A DNA stretch of 64,000 nt from Dicyema japonicum (GCA_011109175.1 RDEW01000063.1:100965-164964), one strand, 5' to 3'; counted from the first letter of the stretch, positions 23,391 through 35,300 are shown. Notes: generated from the sequence alone by a model not told the origin. Numbers and translations are program-made.

Positions 23391-24789
23391 TATATGATAT
23401 TTAAAAAAATTATAAATTTTTATCATCTTTATTTAAATAATAATTTAATTTAATAAGTTTTATGAAAGATATATAAATCATATTTTCACAATTAATTTAA
23501 GTACTGAAGTTTATTGGAAATTTATTTTTAATTTACGAGCAAGTCTTCAGCCAATGGCGTTTCCAGACTATGGGCGGGGACATAACACAGTGCTGGTAGA
23601 AAAAAACCGGTTTTGCAGTTACAAATTTTTTTAGGCTTATAGCTTTAATTTTTCAACGCAAATCAAAAAAAGTTAACAAAATTAACAGTTAGTAACTTGT
23701 ATCTCGATTATTTGACTTGAAGATCAAGTTTATTTTTTGCCTGGTCTAACGAATATTTTTACTTCTTTAATCAAAATATGCACTACTGGATTCATGTCGT
23801 AAGATTGTGGAGAATTGGATGTTATTTTCATCAAAAATCTTAGCTTTCCACACTGATCGATGACAGGACCCAAATACTGTCGAAAAGTATTTTCATTTTG
23901 TCCTATTTTTCTCCGAAATAACAAATTATTTGTTATTATATTTATATTTTTAGCGGAATTCAATGTTCCACTGACAAAAAGTAAACTTGCTAACTCGTTG
24001 AAAAAAGATACATCCTTTAACACCTCCTCAAACTGTCAGCGTTGTATGCCTCAATTCAGAATGTGAACTTTTTTTCGATAACAGAGTTGCCTTTTTAGTT
24101 AGAAGATCTAAAAAGATGCTTCATCAGAGAAAATAGAAGTTTTTATGCTCCATTATTATTTCGAAATAAAATTTCGGACAATTCAAATCTTTTTAATATT
24201 TTTTCGTTGATAACAACGGTTTACGTGGACATACTTTTCCAAATAAAAAATTAGAATTTAAGCTATCCTAATTGTCTTTCTGAGAGACTCTTACTAGTAA
24301 AATGTTTTTTTTATTTCTCAAAGTGTTCCAATATTTTTTTGATCTTCAATGTCTGTAATAGAAATCAATGCCTGTATTTTAAGCTTTTTAGGAGGTCCGA
24401 ACCAGGAAGCCTCTCAGAATTTCGATATTATTTGAATATTCGAAAAAAAAATCTCCAATTATTTTGTAACTGAAAAACCGATTTTTTTCCACTAGTTCAT
24501 AAATTTTTTACTTTGAAGTTTCCATCATCAATTTAGTTTTCATGATGCATGACGAAAAATTTTGATAACATAGATTAGTTCTGGTGTCTGTTTTACTGGT
24601 CATATTATCAATCTAGCTACGGGTCTCTTTGCTTGCCCTGACCACCATGGCTCAATGTGAAAGTAATGGATTTTTGGGACCGTTCTGTCTTATTGCCTCG
24701 AATAACAGACAGCACCTACTTAGTCGTAAGACTATTTTTAAATGAAACAATATTTATTTATCATTAATTAATATTTGATTAATATATAA
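23391..24789. other. AT-rich region, nothing recognised
   Basis: Long A/T runs and short ORFs on both strands (e.g. 23730-24023 minus). No RT, tRNA or block match. Confidence 0.4.
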
Positions 24790-25125
24790 TTGTTGGCTGC
24801 AAGGTCTTCGTTATTCCAATAGTATTGACATATGAAGGAATTCCCACAAAGTACCACTAGGGTTATCTAAAGCAGTTGGCGGTAGTTAGTAAGCTCCAGA
24901 CCTATCTACTGTATATTGTATTAAAGAAACCCTAAAGAGCCTGACAGTGAGTATAGGAGGCATAGACGGAGATGCCATATGGGCAGAGGATTGGACAAGG
25001 CGCTCTCGGATTTGTTTCAGGAACCAGAATCAAACCTGCTTGCGGAGGCTGGCGAACAGGCAGGCGAGGAAGGTTGTTGATTATTATATCTTAACTTTTT
25101 ATTGTTGGTTAAATAAAGTGGGGGT
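24790..25125 (+). mobile_element. R2-like fragment d (3' end only)
   Basis: Begins gttggctgcaaggtcttcgt, the GCKVLVIP codons of the family, and runs through frameshifted equivalents of the C-terminus (GDAIWAEDWTRRS, LAEAGEEGC-like end) to ggttgttgattattat and aaataaagtgg. This is the most diverged of the four copies, with several internal deletions, e.g. in the GQRVQLDKALS region. A duplicated caggcgagg unit lies near its end. Confidence 0.75.
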
Positions 25126-27395
25126 AAATTAATATATAAATTGTTAGTTAGCTAAACAATATCGGTACATGACAGCAGGCTCAATCGCTGCCATTATCAA
25201 GTTCGACTTCCCATAACTTATTAAAAAGGTTGACAGTAGAATAATTGTGGTTCTTTTAGTTTCCAGAGTTGCCAGATTGATAGTATCCACGTGATGGTGA
25301 ACCACAAAAATTGGCACAACGTTCCTCTACAATGCAGTGACTGACCGATCTATAGGAGCGACCAACATTTTCTCCGTCCTATCTAATAGCAGCTGCCCTC
25401 CTACAAGTTAGTGAGGCTGGGGTTACTCAACTAACTAACTAACATGACAGCCTATGGAATCTAACGGGTTGTCATAGAGGAAGCACTGAAAATGTCCTTT
25501 AAAAACAACCATTATTTTAGAGAATTATAGCGAATCAATCGCCTTCTACAAAAAAATTAAAAAAAGTTGTTTCAGATATCCCAATTACTTTCCTAGCTCT
25601 TCTTAAATTCCTTAAATGTGGATTGAATAAGCGAGTAAAGGTCGAATATTGATTAATGTTTGTCTATGTTAAGACCCTCAGATATCATTGTTGTGTGCAG
25701 ATATGTTCCACGTGTATAATGGGCTCATTCCTCATCCGTACATTAAATAAAGGGATTTTTACTTATGTGTAAACCACATTGCCAAAAAAAGAGTATTTAT
25801 TTGAATTGAGAAAAAATCATATATTAATCATAAACTGTGTCCCAGTGGAAGCATTACGATCTACTAAAAGAATCGTCTCCACATCGTAGAACTCCCATTA
25901 GGATTCTTCTCAAAATACAGCAAGGTCACTTCCTGAGAGCAGTTTAGTAGCTGGTGAGAAACTCAAGAAGAGTTGGGAACTTTTGAAGGATAGAGTCACC
26001 TAATCAGTTGGTTTAACATTTCTTTCTTGGTTTCTTAATTTAATAATAATGTGATCATCAGCACACCCCCGACGTAATCATTACTCATTGGAGAAGTTAG
26101 GGAAAATTAGTTAAGTTGGAGACATTCTGAAAATAATTTTGCTTCTGTTTCAAGTAAACAATAAAGTTTGAAATAAGCGACGAAATAAAGTCTTCTCAAA
26201 GTTATCCATCCCCTCTCCTGCCGAAAGTCAAACGGATCAGGCTTTAACATCAATGCATTCCAGTTTATAAAGTATGGTTTCGCACATGCCAAGTTTTCGA
26301 CTATTAGCCTTTTCCATCCATTTGTCTTCTTCCTTGCCTACTGATTTCGTCAAGATCATCTGCATCCATAAGTCACCCCCATCCTCCAAAACGCTTATCT
26401 GTGGAACTAAAAAAATTTATGAAATCATTTTGATAACAGCGTCACCACATTATTGGTTTACTTAAATATTTGTAGATAAAATAATATTTAATAAAACCAG
26501 ACGAACAAATTCAAAGATAAATAGAAACAGAAAAAATACCACATAGACGAGAACCAAAAGGACATTCAAAAGCGCTATTTTAGTAATATGGTTTACCGTA
26601 TATTAAATTAAATTTTGTAAATTATTAAATTAAATAATTTATTTTCATGTAATAATATTTTCATATATCTTCGAATTTAAAATTTTTCTCTTTGGCTGAA
26701 CGCAGTGTGCGATTACATCGAATGTGACTGTATGGCATTGATCCGAAAAATGGACTTTATAGAGAAGGTCAATTCTCCAACCAGATCCCACCCATGATGT
26801 GACGAGTCCTTCTTACACTACTCAGATATTAAAAGGATCTCCTATCTTTTCACTGACGAACTACACTTGTGAAGCTTTTCTTCATGACAGTATACGACAC
26901 TCAAATGACATTTTGGAATCAGTAGCTTATGCTTTCTAGGAGTTACGGCTGAAAAATGCGGCAGTCTGAAAATATTAACATATGTGAGCGTCCTAACAAT
27001 GATCTACTCAACAGGAAATATTATTCTCACAAGTCACCATTAGCCTGAGAAATATCCATAAACGGAAAAAAACATAAACCGAATACTACCCGAATGGTTA
27101 GTGTTACAACTACAAAAATTCATACTCTCGTGATTAGTATATGTAACTGTTCATTAATCTAAAATAAAGTGCATTTGTCTTGTCTTTAAGAGCTATAAGT
27201 ATTATGGATCTCATGAAAGTGCTGTTTATTTACTGCTATTCGACATATCTGTAAAAGCCTAAAAACAAATGAATTTTTTAACAACAATGAAAAATGTGTA
27301 ACTTAATAATTGTCTACTTATGAAATTTTTAATATAGAATGCGGTGTAGTTTACATTTTAAAAAACGCATTGGTGTTTATTGCATCAGTCTATCA
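25126..27395. other. Mostly unannotated AT-rich DNA
   Basis: At 26280-26410 the minus strand weakly resembles the LINE tail (LEDGGDLW...EEDKWMEKA), too decayed to be sure. The rest shows no RT, tRNA, or block match. A ctaactaactaacatgacag stretch follows the R2-like tail near 25430. Confidence 0.35.
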
Positions 27396-27485
27396 GGACC
27401 AGGTAGCAGTGGTTAGTGCGGTCGCTTGTGTCGCAGTTTATTCAGTTGGTCAAGAACGGTTGTTGGATTCTGAAACCCCCAGTTA
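27396..27485 (+). mobile_element. tRNA-derived SINE head (copy S1)
   Basis: ggtagcagtggttagtgcgg matches a Pol III A box (TRGCnnAGTGG) and the layout of the head at 29735. A convincing B box is not visible, so the copy is partial or diverged. Confidence 0.45.
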
Positions 27486-28188
27486 AAATATTCCTGGCAC
27501 CCCTAGTTAACAGAGAGAAGAGGAATCCCAGAGGAGCAAGATAATTGTCAAGAAATATAGCATATAACTACTAATTTCTCGTTGTAATAAAATTGTTCAT
27601 TGTTCATTGTCTCAATTAATTGTGTACTCGATTTGAAGTCGTAAATACTAAATTTAGGCTTATTTCGATAGACGGTTGTAATTTTTCCAAATTTGTTGTT
27701 AATTGTCTATTTGGTAATATATTCAATTTTTTGTAGGAAATCCATCTTTTAAAATTGTTTTCTCTCTTTGCAAAGCGGTAAGAATAGGAACTTGAACCAC
27801 TCCAGTTAACTGAGCTTGATTCGTATCTCTGTTGGTCCTTTAGGTTTTTTATGAAGATATACCAGAGTATGCTGCTAGTTTTACCTACAGATTACAACCG
27901 CCTTTGAATTCCAGGTTCCGAATCCATTATGATTTTGTGTCTATAGTTGTCCAGTCGATCTCTGAATGATTTAATTTAGCTGTCTGTCTCAGTCCCAAGT
28001 CATCCAAACGATCAAATCTTCAGATAGTCAACACTTTTTCTGTAAACTGGCAAAACCGGTTCATTCAAGTCCTGTAAGGCGATACTTTGTTAATAAAATA
28101 AATTGAGGAAGTATATTTTGTGAATTCCTTATATTGATTTACGCGGTCCACGGAAATATATAAGCGATTCTTGTCAACTTCGAACAAA

Positions 28189-28566
28189 ATGTGCCGCGGT
28201 GATGATAAGAATACAAAGAATAAACTTAACATAAATTTCATATTACCTGAGGAAGAAGAATTAGCAAGCGAGAATGACCTTAACGACGAGTTCCCCCAGT
28301 TTTACATAGATGATTCAGAACTGCAACAAATTCTGCAACCTGACGAGTCATTCATTTCATGGAGTGATGATGAGGACAACTGGGAGTTTGACGCGTTGCT
28401 AGATATTAACAACGCCTATATTATGTCACAAGTTGAGAAGACTGAATCGGAGAAATCCAGAGATGAATGCAACGTTGATGAATCATTTAATAGCTGCGAG
28501 AAAACCGAAGAATCTAATGATTCAAATGATAAGTCTAAGCCGGAAATAAGTGACATTGTCGAATAA
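28189..28566 (+). CDS. Small acidic protein, unknown function
   Basis: A 125-codon ORF from the first ATG (MCRGDDKNTKNKLN...) to TAA. It is rich in Asp, Glu, Ser and Asn, with blocks such as LPEEEELASEN and SWSDDEDNWEFDAL, and lacks a signal peptide or TM segment. A TATA-like atatataag lies about 30 bp upstream of the ATG, which would imply a very short leader if used. It is the longest clean ATG-initiated non-transposon ORF in the window. The frame is also open for a few codons before the ATG. It might be a nuclear or transactivation-type protein, but that is only a guess from composition. Confidence 0.55.
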   Translation: MCRGDDKNTKNKLNINFILPEEEELASENDLNDEFPQFYIDDSELQQILQPDESFISWSDDEDNWEFDALLDINNAYIMSQVEKTESEKSRDECNVDESFNSCEKTEESNDSNDKSKPEISDIVE

Positions 28567-29174
28567 CTTTATTAATTTAATTTATTTTTTTTAATTCATT
28601 TTTATAAATATTTTTGAATATTTATTTATTCATGCTAGTTTTCTTTCACTTGAAGTGGCAGGATGTAAAGAAGTATGTATTCCCTTAATTTATAAGCTTT
28701 ACAAGAAGTCTACATCGAATGCCATATCATCGACTTTTAGTTTTTGTGAAAGTTCCTAGGGAAGCTTATATTGCCAACAAATGGGAAATGAACCTCATTT
28801 AGACTCCGCAATTAGTCAGTCCGAATGTGTGTTAGTTTCACCCTGCATTAAAGGACTCTGCACGTAGTCTGAAAATAATTTGACTTTGATCCCCATTTTA
28901 ACTTAATGACATGTGTTTTCGAGTAGGAGGCTTATTAGTCGTGTGTTGTCTGGGTTGCTAATTTCTTCAGAACCTTAATTAACTTCCTTCCTTTGATTTT
29001 TGACAAAAACAGTTGTTCATTGTTGGCTCGTCTGAGAGAAAGAATCGTGGAACATAAGAAGATCCAATTCAAGTTTAATTTTCAACAAGTAGGGGAAAAC
29101 CAGGGTGTTGGTTGCCAGTTTAATTGAAACCGAATATGATCTCATGTAAAGATATCTGCATGGTGCAATGCCCT
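28567..29174. other. AT-rich, no gene seen
   Basis: Follows the acidic ORF with T-rich sequence including taaatattttt runs suitable for a 3' end. Nothing else recognised. Confidence 0.4.
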
Positions 29175-29530
29175 GCCCAAACTTAGGGGACTCTTTTGGA
29201 CGACAAATTTTGAGGATTGGAATCGGACAAAGGTTAGGACTATATGATTGCTAGGAGCACCGATGCCGATGCTGGAAAATGGTCGATGCGAAGGGATTGC
29301 ACCCGCTGTCCTGTAAAAGATGCGCCGGAAGAGGACCACATAAAGCTGCTCTGAAGGATGTTATCTTCAAGGCTTTGAAGACTACAGGTATCCCATAAGA
29401 GCCTGAACCAGTGTGCCTCGATCGAGGAGATGAAAAGAAACCTGACGGGATGACCAATTTTCATTACACATCCGGAAGATCTTTGTCTGAAACGCAACTT
29501 GTTTTGGCAAATATTTAAGCACGACTCTAT
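29175..29530 (+). mobile_element. LINE C-terminal zinc-knuckle region
   Basis: The plus strand reads HRCRCWKMVDAKGLHPLSC, then KRCAGRGPHKAALKDVIFK, ALKTTGIP with a stop, EPEPVCLDRGDEKKPDGM. This order (CxCG-like knuckle, GLHxLSC, H..LKDVI, PDG) is the C-terminal end of a LINE group also represented at 43990-44860 and 47290-49925. Two in-frame stops mark it as dead. Confidence 0.75.
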
Positions 29531-29728
29531 TCAAATCGATTCAGACTTTTGGAGCAGCTGCTGCAACTGGGAAAAACTAAAAATCAAGAAATTTTCTTTC
29601 CTCGTGGACTGATACCGATTTACTCCTGTTGTTGTCAAGTCACAGGTTTGCAGGCAGTAAGTGAAGACATGTGCAGGAAATGAAACGTCCAACGTACGAC
29701 ATAGATAGAAACTTTTTCCTTTAACCCA

Positions 29729-29930
29729 GTTACCCGCGTGGCATAGTTGTTAGGTGTCGGGCAAAGTGGCTTAGGTCACGGGTGCGATTCTCGCAGGTGT
29801 TCACCTGGTGGAAAGTTCCACGCATATACGATGCGGAAAGGGCTTGACGAGTGACGCCATCATCAGTGGAGATTCACTGCGTAACTGGATAATCAAAAGA
29901 AAAAACCAAAGAAGTGAACAGCATTCCTTG
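29729..29930 (+). mobile_element. tRNA-derived SINE (copy S2)
   Basis: The head cgtggcatagttgttaggtg fits a Pol III A box, and cgggtgcgattctcgc fits a B box at tRNA-like spacing. The body gaaagttccacgcat...gcttgacgagtgacgcc...ttcactgcg matches the minus-strand copy at 19250-19480, including the A-rich end and caaagaagtgaa. This is the best preserved SINE in the window. Confidence 0.75.
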
Positions 29931-30305
29931 GTTCACCCTCTACGATTAGTTATAATAACTGTTCTTTACTTAAATAAAATATGTGTTCTGCACATGCGAA
30001 ACCCTAGGCATTTTACGTGCTTTTGGCAACGCGGTAGTGCTTAATTTTTTTAATTTTAACCCAGTTATCATGAGGTAATGAAATAAATAATAAACTCTTG
30101 CGCATTCGATTCAAGCATCCATTCTTTGCTGAATAAATAACATAAAGATCGAAGATAGCCAAGAAAAGTACTTAAAGTTAGAAGAAGAAAGACTTTTGGA
30201 ACAAAATACTCTTCAATGAATCATTGACCAATAATCCGTAAAAAAGGGAGTTCAACTTGAGCTTTTGGTTATACTCTAAATACGTGCTTTTGTGGCCTAA
30301 GTAAG

Positions 30306-32543
30306 GTGACGTCATGTGACTCGCCATTTTCAATATTTTACCAAATCCAGTTTAAAAATAAAATCTTCTTTCTCACGTCCAACTGTTCTTTTTCTGTGGG
30401 TACCCTAAATGTAAGAGGACTCAATCCAACATATAAGAAGCTTCAGCTGTCACGTGATTTGGATCACTATAAAGTATCAGTATGCTGCCTACAGGAAACA
30501 AAAATAGACATGCGGGTGGGAAATTATCATTTGATTAGCCTTCCAACAACGTGTCGTCACTATGGTCTTGGATTTGCTATTCATCACACATTGTATAGTC
30601 GTATATCTTGGATGTGGGTTGTTACAGACAGGATTGCGGTACTGCAAATCTGGTAGGGAAGCAAACCAAACTCTACAGTGACAATCATCAACTTATACGT
30701 CTCGACTGGAATCAGGGAATCTGCCAATCCAGAAGAACTAGACAAACCCAATGAGACACAAGACGACGTGGACTGGAACTAAGAAGGATTTGCAAGGAAA
30801 TTACATGAAAATATATAATCAAATTGACTACATACTATGCAGACGAGGTCACAAACATCTCCTCGTAGACTCCAGGTCATTTGGAGGATTAGAGACAAAT
30901 AGTGATCATAAAATTGTGGTTACTTGCATTGGACTATACAAAGTCCATAACCAAATGAAAACACCTTCCAATAAAAAGCAGGAGCAATATGATATCCAAT
31001 TATTACATGACAAGTCAACTCAACAGAAATATGCGTATCAACTAAATCTTGAACTTAATGATATCGACGAAACTAAACCTGTTCATATTATTTGGGACAA
31101 AGTCGATAAAAGGTACAGCATGTGATGTGTTGGGAAGTATTACAAAAGCCCGTAAATTTTACAATCATGATATTTGCGTCCTATCAGAAAACCAGAAAGC
31201 CTTGAGATTGAAGATAGAAAACTCAAGGTCTCCAGAAAAGGCCAAGGAACTTCGGCAACAACGAAACCGAACATTATTAAAAATCAAGCAAACTCAGAAA
31301 TTCCTAACAGCAAAAGAAATAGAAAAACAAATTGAAGACATTGAAAAATATAAAGATGGAGTGAAAATGTTCAAAGCTATTCAATTAATTAATAAGAAAA
31401 AGAGGGCAAGCTCCATAATAATCAATGACATCCTTGGCAGAATAATTATAGATGAAAAGGACAAAGCAGCTACTATATCTGCTTATTACTATCATATGCT
31501 CAACTGGGACAACGAAATAGGCTATAAATTTGGTGCACAAGTCAAGCATGGTTTGGACATCCCAATAAACAAACAAGAAACACTGAATGCAATTAAAAAA
31601 TTGAAAAATGACAGATCGGCAGGACCAGATAATATCCCAGCCGAACATATAAAATATGCCCCAGTGAAGTTGGTAACAATCATTACCAATATACTCAACA
31701 AAATTTTTAAAGAAAACACTACGTTAGACATTGGCAAGGGTTGGTTAATTCCACTGCAAAAACAGGGAAAACCCAAAGGGCTCCTTTCCAACCTAAGACC
31801 AATCATCCTACTAACTACGCTGCATAAAATCTTGTAATTACATTGGAAAGAATCAAAGACAAGGTAGAGTATTTTCTGTCACCAGGACAAAGTGGTTTCC
31901 GGTCAGGCAGATCCACTGCCGATGTCATTTGGACACACAGATGGTCAAGTGCTCTATGCCAAAAATATAAAAAGTGCATAGATGTTCTCGGAATAGACAT
32001 GTCCAGAGCGTTTGCATAGATGTTCTCGAAAATTCTTAACTATCTGGCGTTCTAAGAAGAGCATAACTACGAATTCAAAGCTAAAATTGTATAAAAAATT
32101 CGTGACATACAACATGGAGGATTACGAAACGGGAAATGGACAATCTTGATCAATTTCATAGAAATCAACTAAGAAACATCTTGAGAATACATTTCCCGAA
32201 AAAGATATCAAATTAAGAACTGTACAAAAGATGTGGCTTAAGGCCATTATCAGAGGAGATTCACAAGGCTAGGTGGAGACTTTTTGGTCACATCTTACGA
32301 ATGGATATGTTGACTCCACCAAACATTGCAATGGAGAACTATTTCGCACAACTGAAGGGATCATTCCGTGGCAGGCCTAGAGTGACGTTGCCTTCAATAG
32401 TAAATGATGACCTAATCAGAATAAACAAAACTCGACGAAATGGTAAAGATCTTGACTCACTACGAGCAATGGCCCGGAACAGGGGAACATGGAAGAGGAT
32501 GTGTGGGAGGATATTTGACGTGGCACAAGGGGAACTTAATTAG
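30306..32543 (+). mobile_element. APE-type LINE with catalytic RT core deleted
   Basis: Endonuclease motifs: GTLNVRGLNPTYKK, CCLQETKID, CRHYGLGFAIH (30306-30656), TVTIINLYVSTG, NQIDYILCRRGH and ETNSDHKIVV (30751-31125). Then a 262-codon ORF (31049-31837) with the linker and RT start: NDRSAGPDNIPAEHIKYAP, KQGKPKGLLSNLRPIILL. After a frameshift come SGFRSGRSTADVIWTHRWSS and DMSRAF (about 31880-32010). Then the RT jumps to the tail (RWRLFGHILRMDMLTPPNIA, FRGRPRVTLPS; 32301-32543). GVPQG and YADD are missing. This is the longest LINE coding stretch here and useful as a reference for the shorter pieces. Confidence 0.9.
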
Positions 32544-32680
32544 TCTAATTAATTTTTGAATTCCCGGGAGTGCTTAAAAAATAAAAAAATATCTATAATT
32601 TATGAATCTACCATACTAAATAATAAACCACAACAACAATTAGTAAAATAGTTAATGGAAATTACTCAAATGTGTTAATT

Positions 32681-33350
32681 TTAATGATGGTTGATGTAAT
32701 TCTAAATTATAAAAATAACAACATTGTATTTTCTTTGAAAAATCTCAGCATAGTCATGGATCTCTTTCATATTGGATAGTAAACATACAGTCTCAATTTT
32801 CATAATAATGTTATGAGAAACAAACATGTCCATAATTAAGGAATTATAATACGAAAATGTTAGATTGGTACATTCCCACACAGCCAAAAGCCAAATTCGT
32901 TCATCTGTGTTCACATTTAATAAATTTATCGTTGACTCCATTGACCTTTGGAAATACCTAGGAAATACCTCATATCTAAATCAACAGAAAATATCGTATC
33001 TTTGATTTTACTGGTGATAAGATAATCAAGCTTTTTTATAAACTGAACAATTTTTTCTAAAATGTGTCACGTGGATTCAAATCGCTAAAATCAGAATTCA
33101 AAAAAGTAGGAAAAATATCATTTGGATCACATAATATCTGGCAGATACATCTATAGAAAAAATAGGTGACATCAGTAGAACGGTTTGAGTATTCAATTTC
33201 CCTTTTCAATAAATAAAAATTTTACAATATAAAATCTAGTAGACGATGAGTCCTTATTAAATATCTGGTGTTTGAGGATTTAGCCATATTTTCCACAATT
33301 TTAATTAAAAGAATTAATATATAATTGTCTTCATAGGTAGACAAAGAAAA
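32681..33350 (-). pseudogene. Unknown gene M with ultrashort introns
   Basis: A coherent minus-strand frame runs RFSLSTYEDNYILILLIK, MAKSSNTRYLIRTHRLLDF, then a 24-nt intron (33202-33225, gtaaaa...gaaaag) whose removal clears a TAA. It continues EIEYSNRSTDVTYFFYRC, FPTFLNSDFSDLNPRDTF, has a one-base frameshift near 33061, then KIVQFIKKLDYLITSKIK, a 23-nt intron (32946-32968), SMESTINLLNVNTDERIW and LLSNMKEIHDYAEIF. A last 21-nt candidate (32702-32722) leads to a stop at 32681. The 3' part is repeated at 50187-50350. It may extend upstream to the ATG at 33741. Family not recognised. Confidence 0.5.
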
Positions 33351-33537
33351 TCTGTCGAAAAAATAATAAATATAATAAATTCACTATAATGGAGAAACAA
33401 ATTCACATTCTTTTCATTTTCGTCTACAAAAATATATTTTAAATACCTAGAAAGACACTTCAACAAACTAAAACGGAGTATATTATTTTTGTCATCTTTT
33501 TTAAACTGTTCAACGCATGACTAAAAATTTATTGTTC

Positions 33538-33741
33538 TTAAAACTTTGACAGTCCTTCAGAATAGCCAAGATAGGCAAGAAGATCTATACTCAATTTTTT
33601 TACAACACAACGAGGATGACGATAAAAAGCATTTTTCAGTAGTGAAGTTTTATTAACACAATTGAAAGTGCAGTAAGCTAAAAATAAAAAGTAACTTACA
33701 AAAATAGATATCTCCCACGGTTTAAAATCATCCAAAAACAT
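33538..33741 (-). CDS. Unknown ORF, possible upstream exon of gene M
   Basis: The 67-codon ORF (MFLDDFKPWEISIF..., LLAYLGYSEGLSKF) precedes gene M on the same strand. An intron-like gtaagt...tttttag of 22 nt lies inside it (33678-33699), but its removal breaks the longer frame. It could be a first exon joined to gene M through an intron near 33521-33545; the phase I tried does not fit, so the link is unproven. Confidence 0.35.
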   Translation of the reverse strand: MFLDDFKPWEISIFVSYFLFLAYCTFNCVNKTSLLKNAFYRHPRCVVKKLSIDLLAYLGYSEGLSKF

Positions 33742-34149
33742 ACAATAAAGATAGTATTATATTACACATATCTTTATACGTAATAATGTCATGAAAAGTA
33801 TCAAAATAAAACTATGGATGAAATCTACATATACCATGTATTAACATATGAATTGGTTGATTTATGATTATGTTGGTTAGAATATTCCTGAAATTAAAAT
33901 ATTAAATTACAGAATTAAAATATAATACAGATATTTACAATCATATAAAAAGCGACGGAGAAGCTAAATTTATATTTTAAAATACTCTCAAAAATGGTTT
34001 TAATAATTTATTTTCAATTTTAAATTTAAAACTAATAATCGACTCAAAACACCCGCCAGTAGATCAATGTCATTCAAACGTAGAGCAGATCTGACTAGGT
34101 TATTTAAAGTTGAAACCGAATCATTCTATATTCTTTAATATAAATACAG

Positions 34150-34790
34150 AATCGGTTATATTTTTACTGAAATTTAAAATTTTCAATAACTTTGTTAACT
34201 ATTTTAGTTTTCTTTTTTTAATAAAACATCCAGATAAATTTACGTCCAGATAAAAAATAAGGTTCTAGGCATTGTGAAAAAAGAATAGAAATTACTGTCA
34301 CATCCATTGCAGTGAAAATAACTTATATGTATAAAATGTCTAAAATTGAGAGAGAATCTACCTCAGAGACTCTGGACTGTTTAGGGTTGAAATAAAATTA
34401 TCAAAATTGGAAATAAAAACATCGTGAAAATTTATTCGTTCAGTTTTTCTATTATTTTCAATGTACTGTTAATTTTGGTTTTTTTTACCGAGTCAACGAG
34501 GGAGAGATACTTTATTTTTCTAATCCAGTCATAAATAACTGATTTAGCAAATCTGGGTCATCGTATTTAGAGAGTGTGAATGATTTAACGTTATTCGATA
34601 AATACGGTAGTTCAGGATTCTTTTCTGATGAAACAATCCTTCTTATTGTAATATTTGATAAATTTGGATAAACTTGAATCATGTTAACAACCTTCTTAAT
34701 GTCAACATTCTTATTAGTTAACTGGATGCAAAAAATGTCTTTCTGCACTACATCTGAAATTTTATTTAAAAATGAATCTTAAAAAGTAGA
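34150..34790 (-). pseudogene. Leucine-rich-repeat-like gene with short introns
   Basis: Minus-strand exons read DIFCIQLTNKNVDIKKVVNM, NLSNITIRRI, LPYLSNNVKSFTLSKYDDPD, then after a one-base slip DWIRKIKYLSLVDS. A 23-nt intron (34466-34488, branch-like ttaac before ag) follows, then YIENNRKTERINFHDVFISN, TLNSPESLR, a 22-nt intron (34340-34361), and HFIHISYFHCNGCDSNF. The L-x-x-L-x-L and N spacing resembles irregular leucine-rich repeats. No start was located; the region upstream of 34775 has a stop. The single-base slip may be a sequencing error or decay. Confidence 0.5.
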
Positions 34791-35139
34791 TCTCTCTTAG
34801 AGTGAGGAATCAAATATTTCAATTCGTTAAGAGTTCATTTGGAAATCATTTTCTTGGATTTATCGCTTAATTTTATATATTTTTGTTCTTTAACGTTCGT
34901 TTCGAATATGATTGATGCATAATGCATATAATAAAGGTGTTTCCAATAATTGATGACCTTAATATAAATTTAATTTAATTTTTTATTTGAATTTATAAAT
35001 TTGTTTATATTATTTATAATAAGTAAATAATCTTTTCGATTTCAAAGATGTTATACCTAGTAATCGTTCAACATGGCTTTCAAATCTTCTTCTGCGACCA
35101 AATTTCTTAGGATCTATATATTATATATAAATCATTCAA
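34791..35139. other. Intergenic or intronic AT-rich DNA
   Basis: No confident exon. A minus-strand ATG near 34920 opens a short frame (MHQSYSKRT) that could be the start of the LRR-like gene, but splicing to it is not resolved. Confidence 0.3.
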
Positions 35140-35300
35140 ATGAATCAAAAATCTCTATGGATGGAGGTTGGGCTGTTAATATCTCATAAACATACTCTCT
35201 ATCACAATTGTGTCAATATAAATCAACGTAAGTTGGGTTCCATTTTCAACTTTCAGTTCAGAATAATAATTATAAAACTCTTTTATATTAATTCTCCATG
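35140..35300 (+). CDS. Small exon pair with a canonical 29-nt intron
   Basis: An ATG follows a TATA-like tatatattatatataaat. The frame reads MNQKSLWMEVGLLISHKHTL to ...VNINQ, then gtaagttggg...caactttcag (35228-35256, 29 nt), a textbook GT-AG intron with a branch-like caac. After splicing, only LQNNNYKTLLY and a stop follow. The protein would be about 40 residues, or more exons remain unfound. Product unknown. Confidence 0.35.

Noticed and set aside
33061-33075. A 14-nt intron gtgacacattttag that would restore frame in gene M
   Set aside because: Too short to be credible beside 21-29 nt introns; a one-base deletion or sequencing error explains it better.
33678-33699. 22-nt gtaagt...tttttag intron inside the 33538-33741 ORF
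   Set aside because: Looks canonical, but removing it ends the frame quickly, and no upstream frame fits; left as unresolved.
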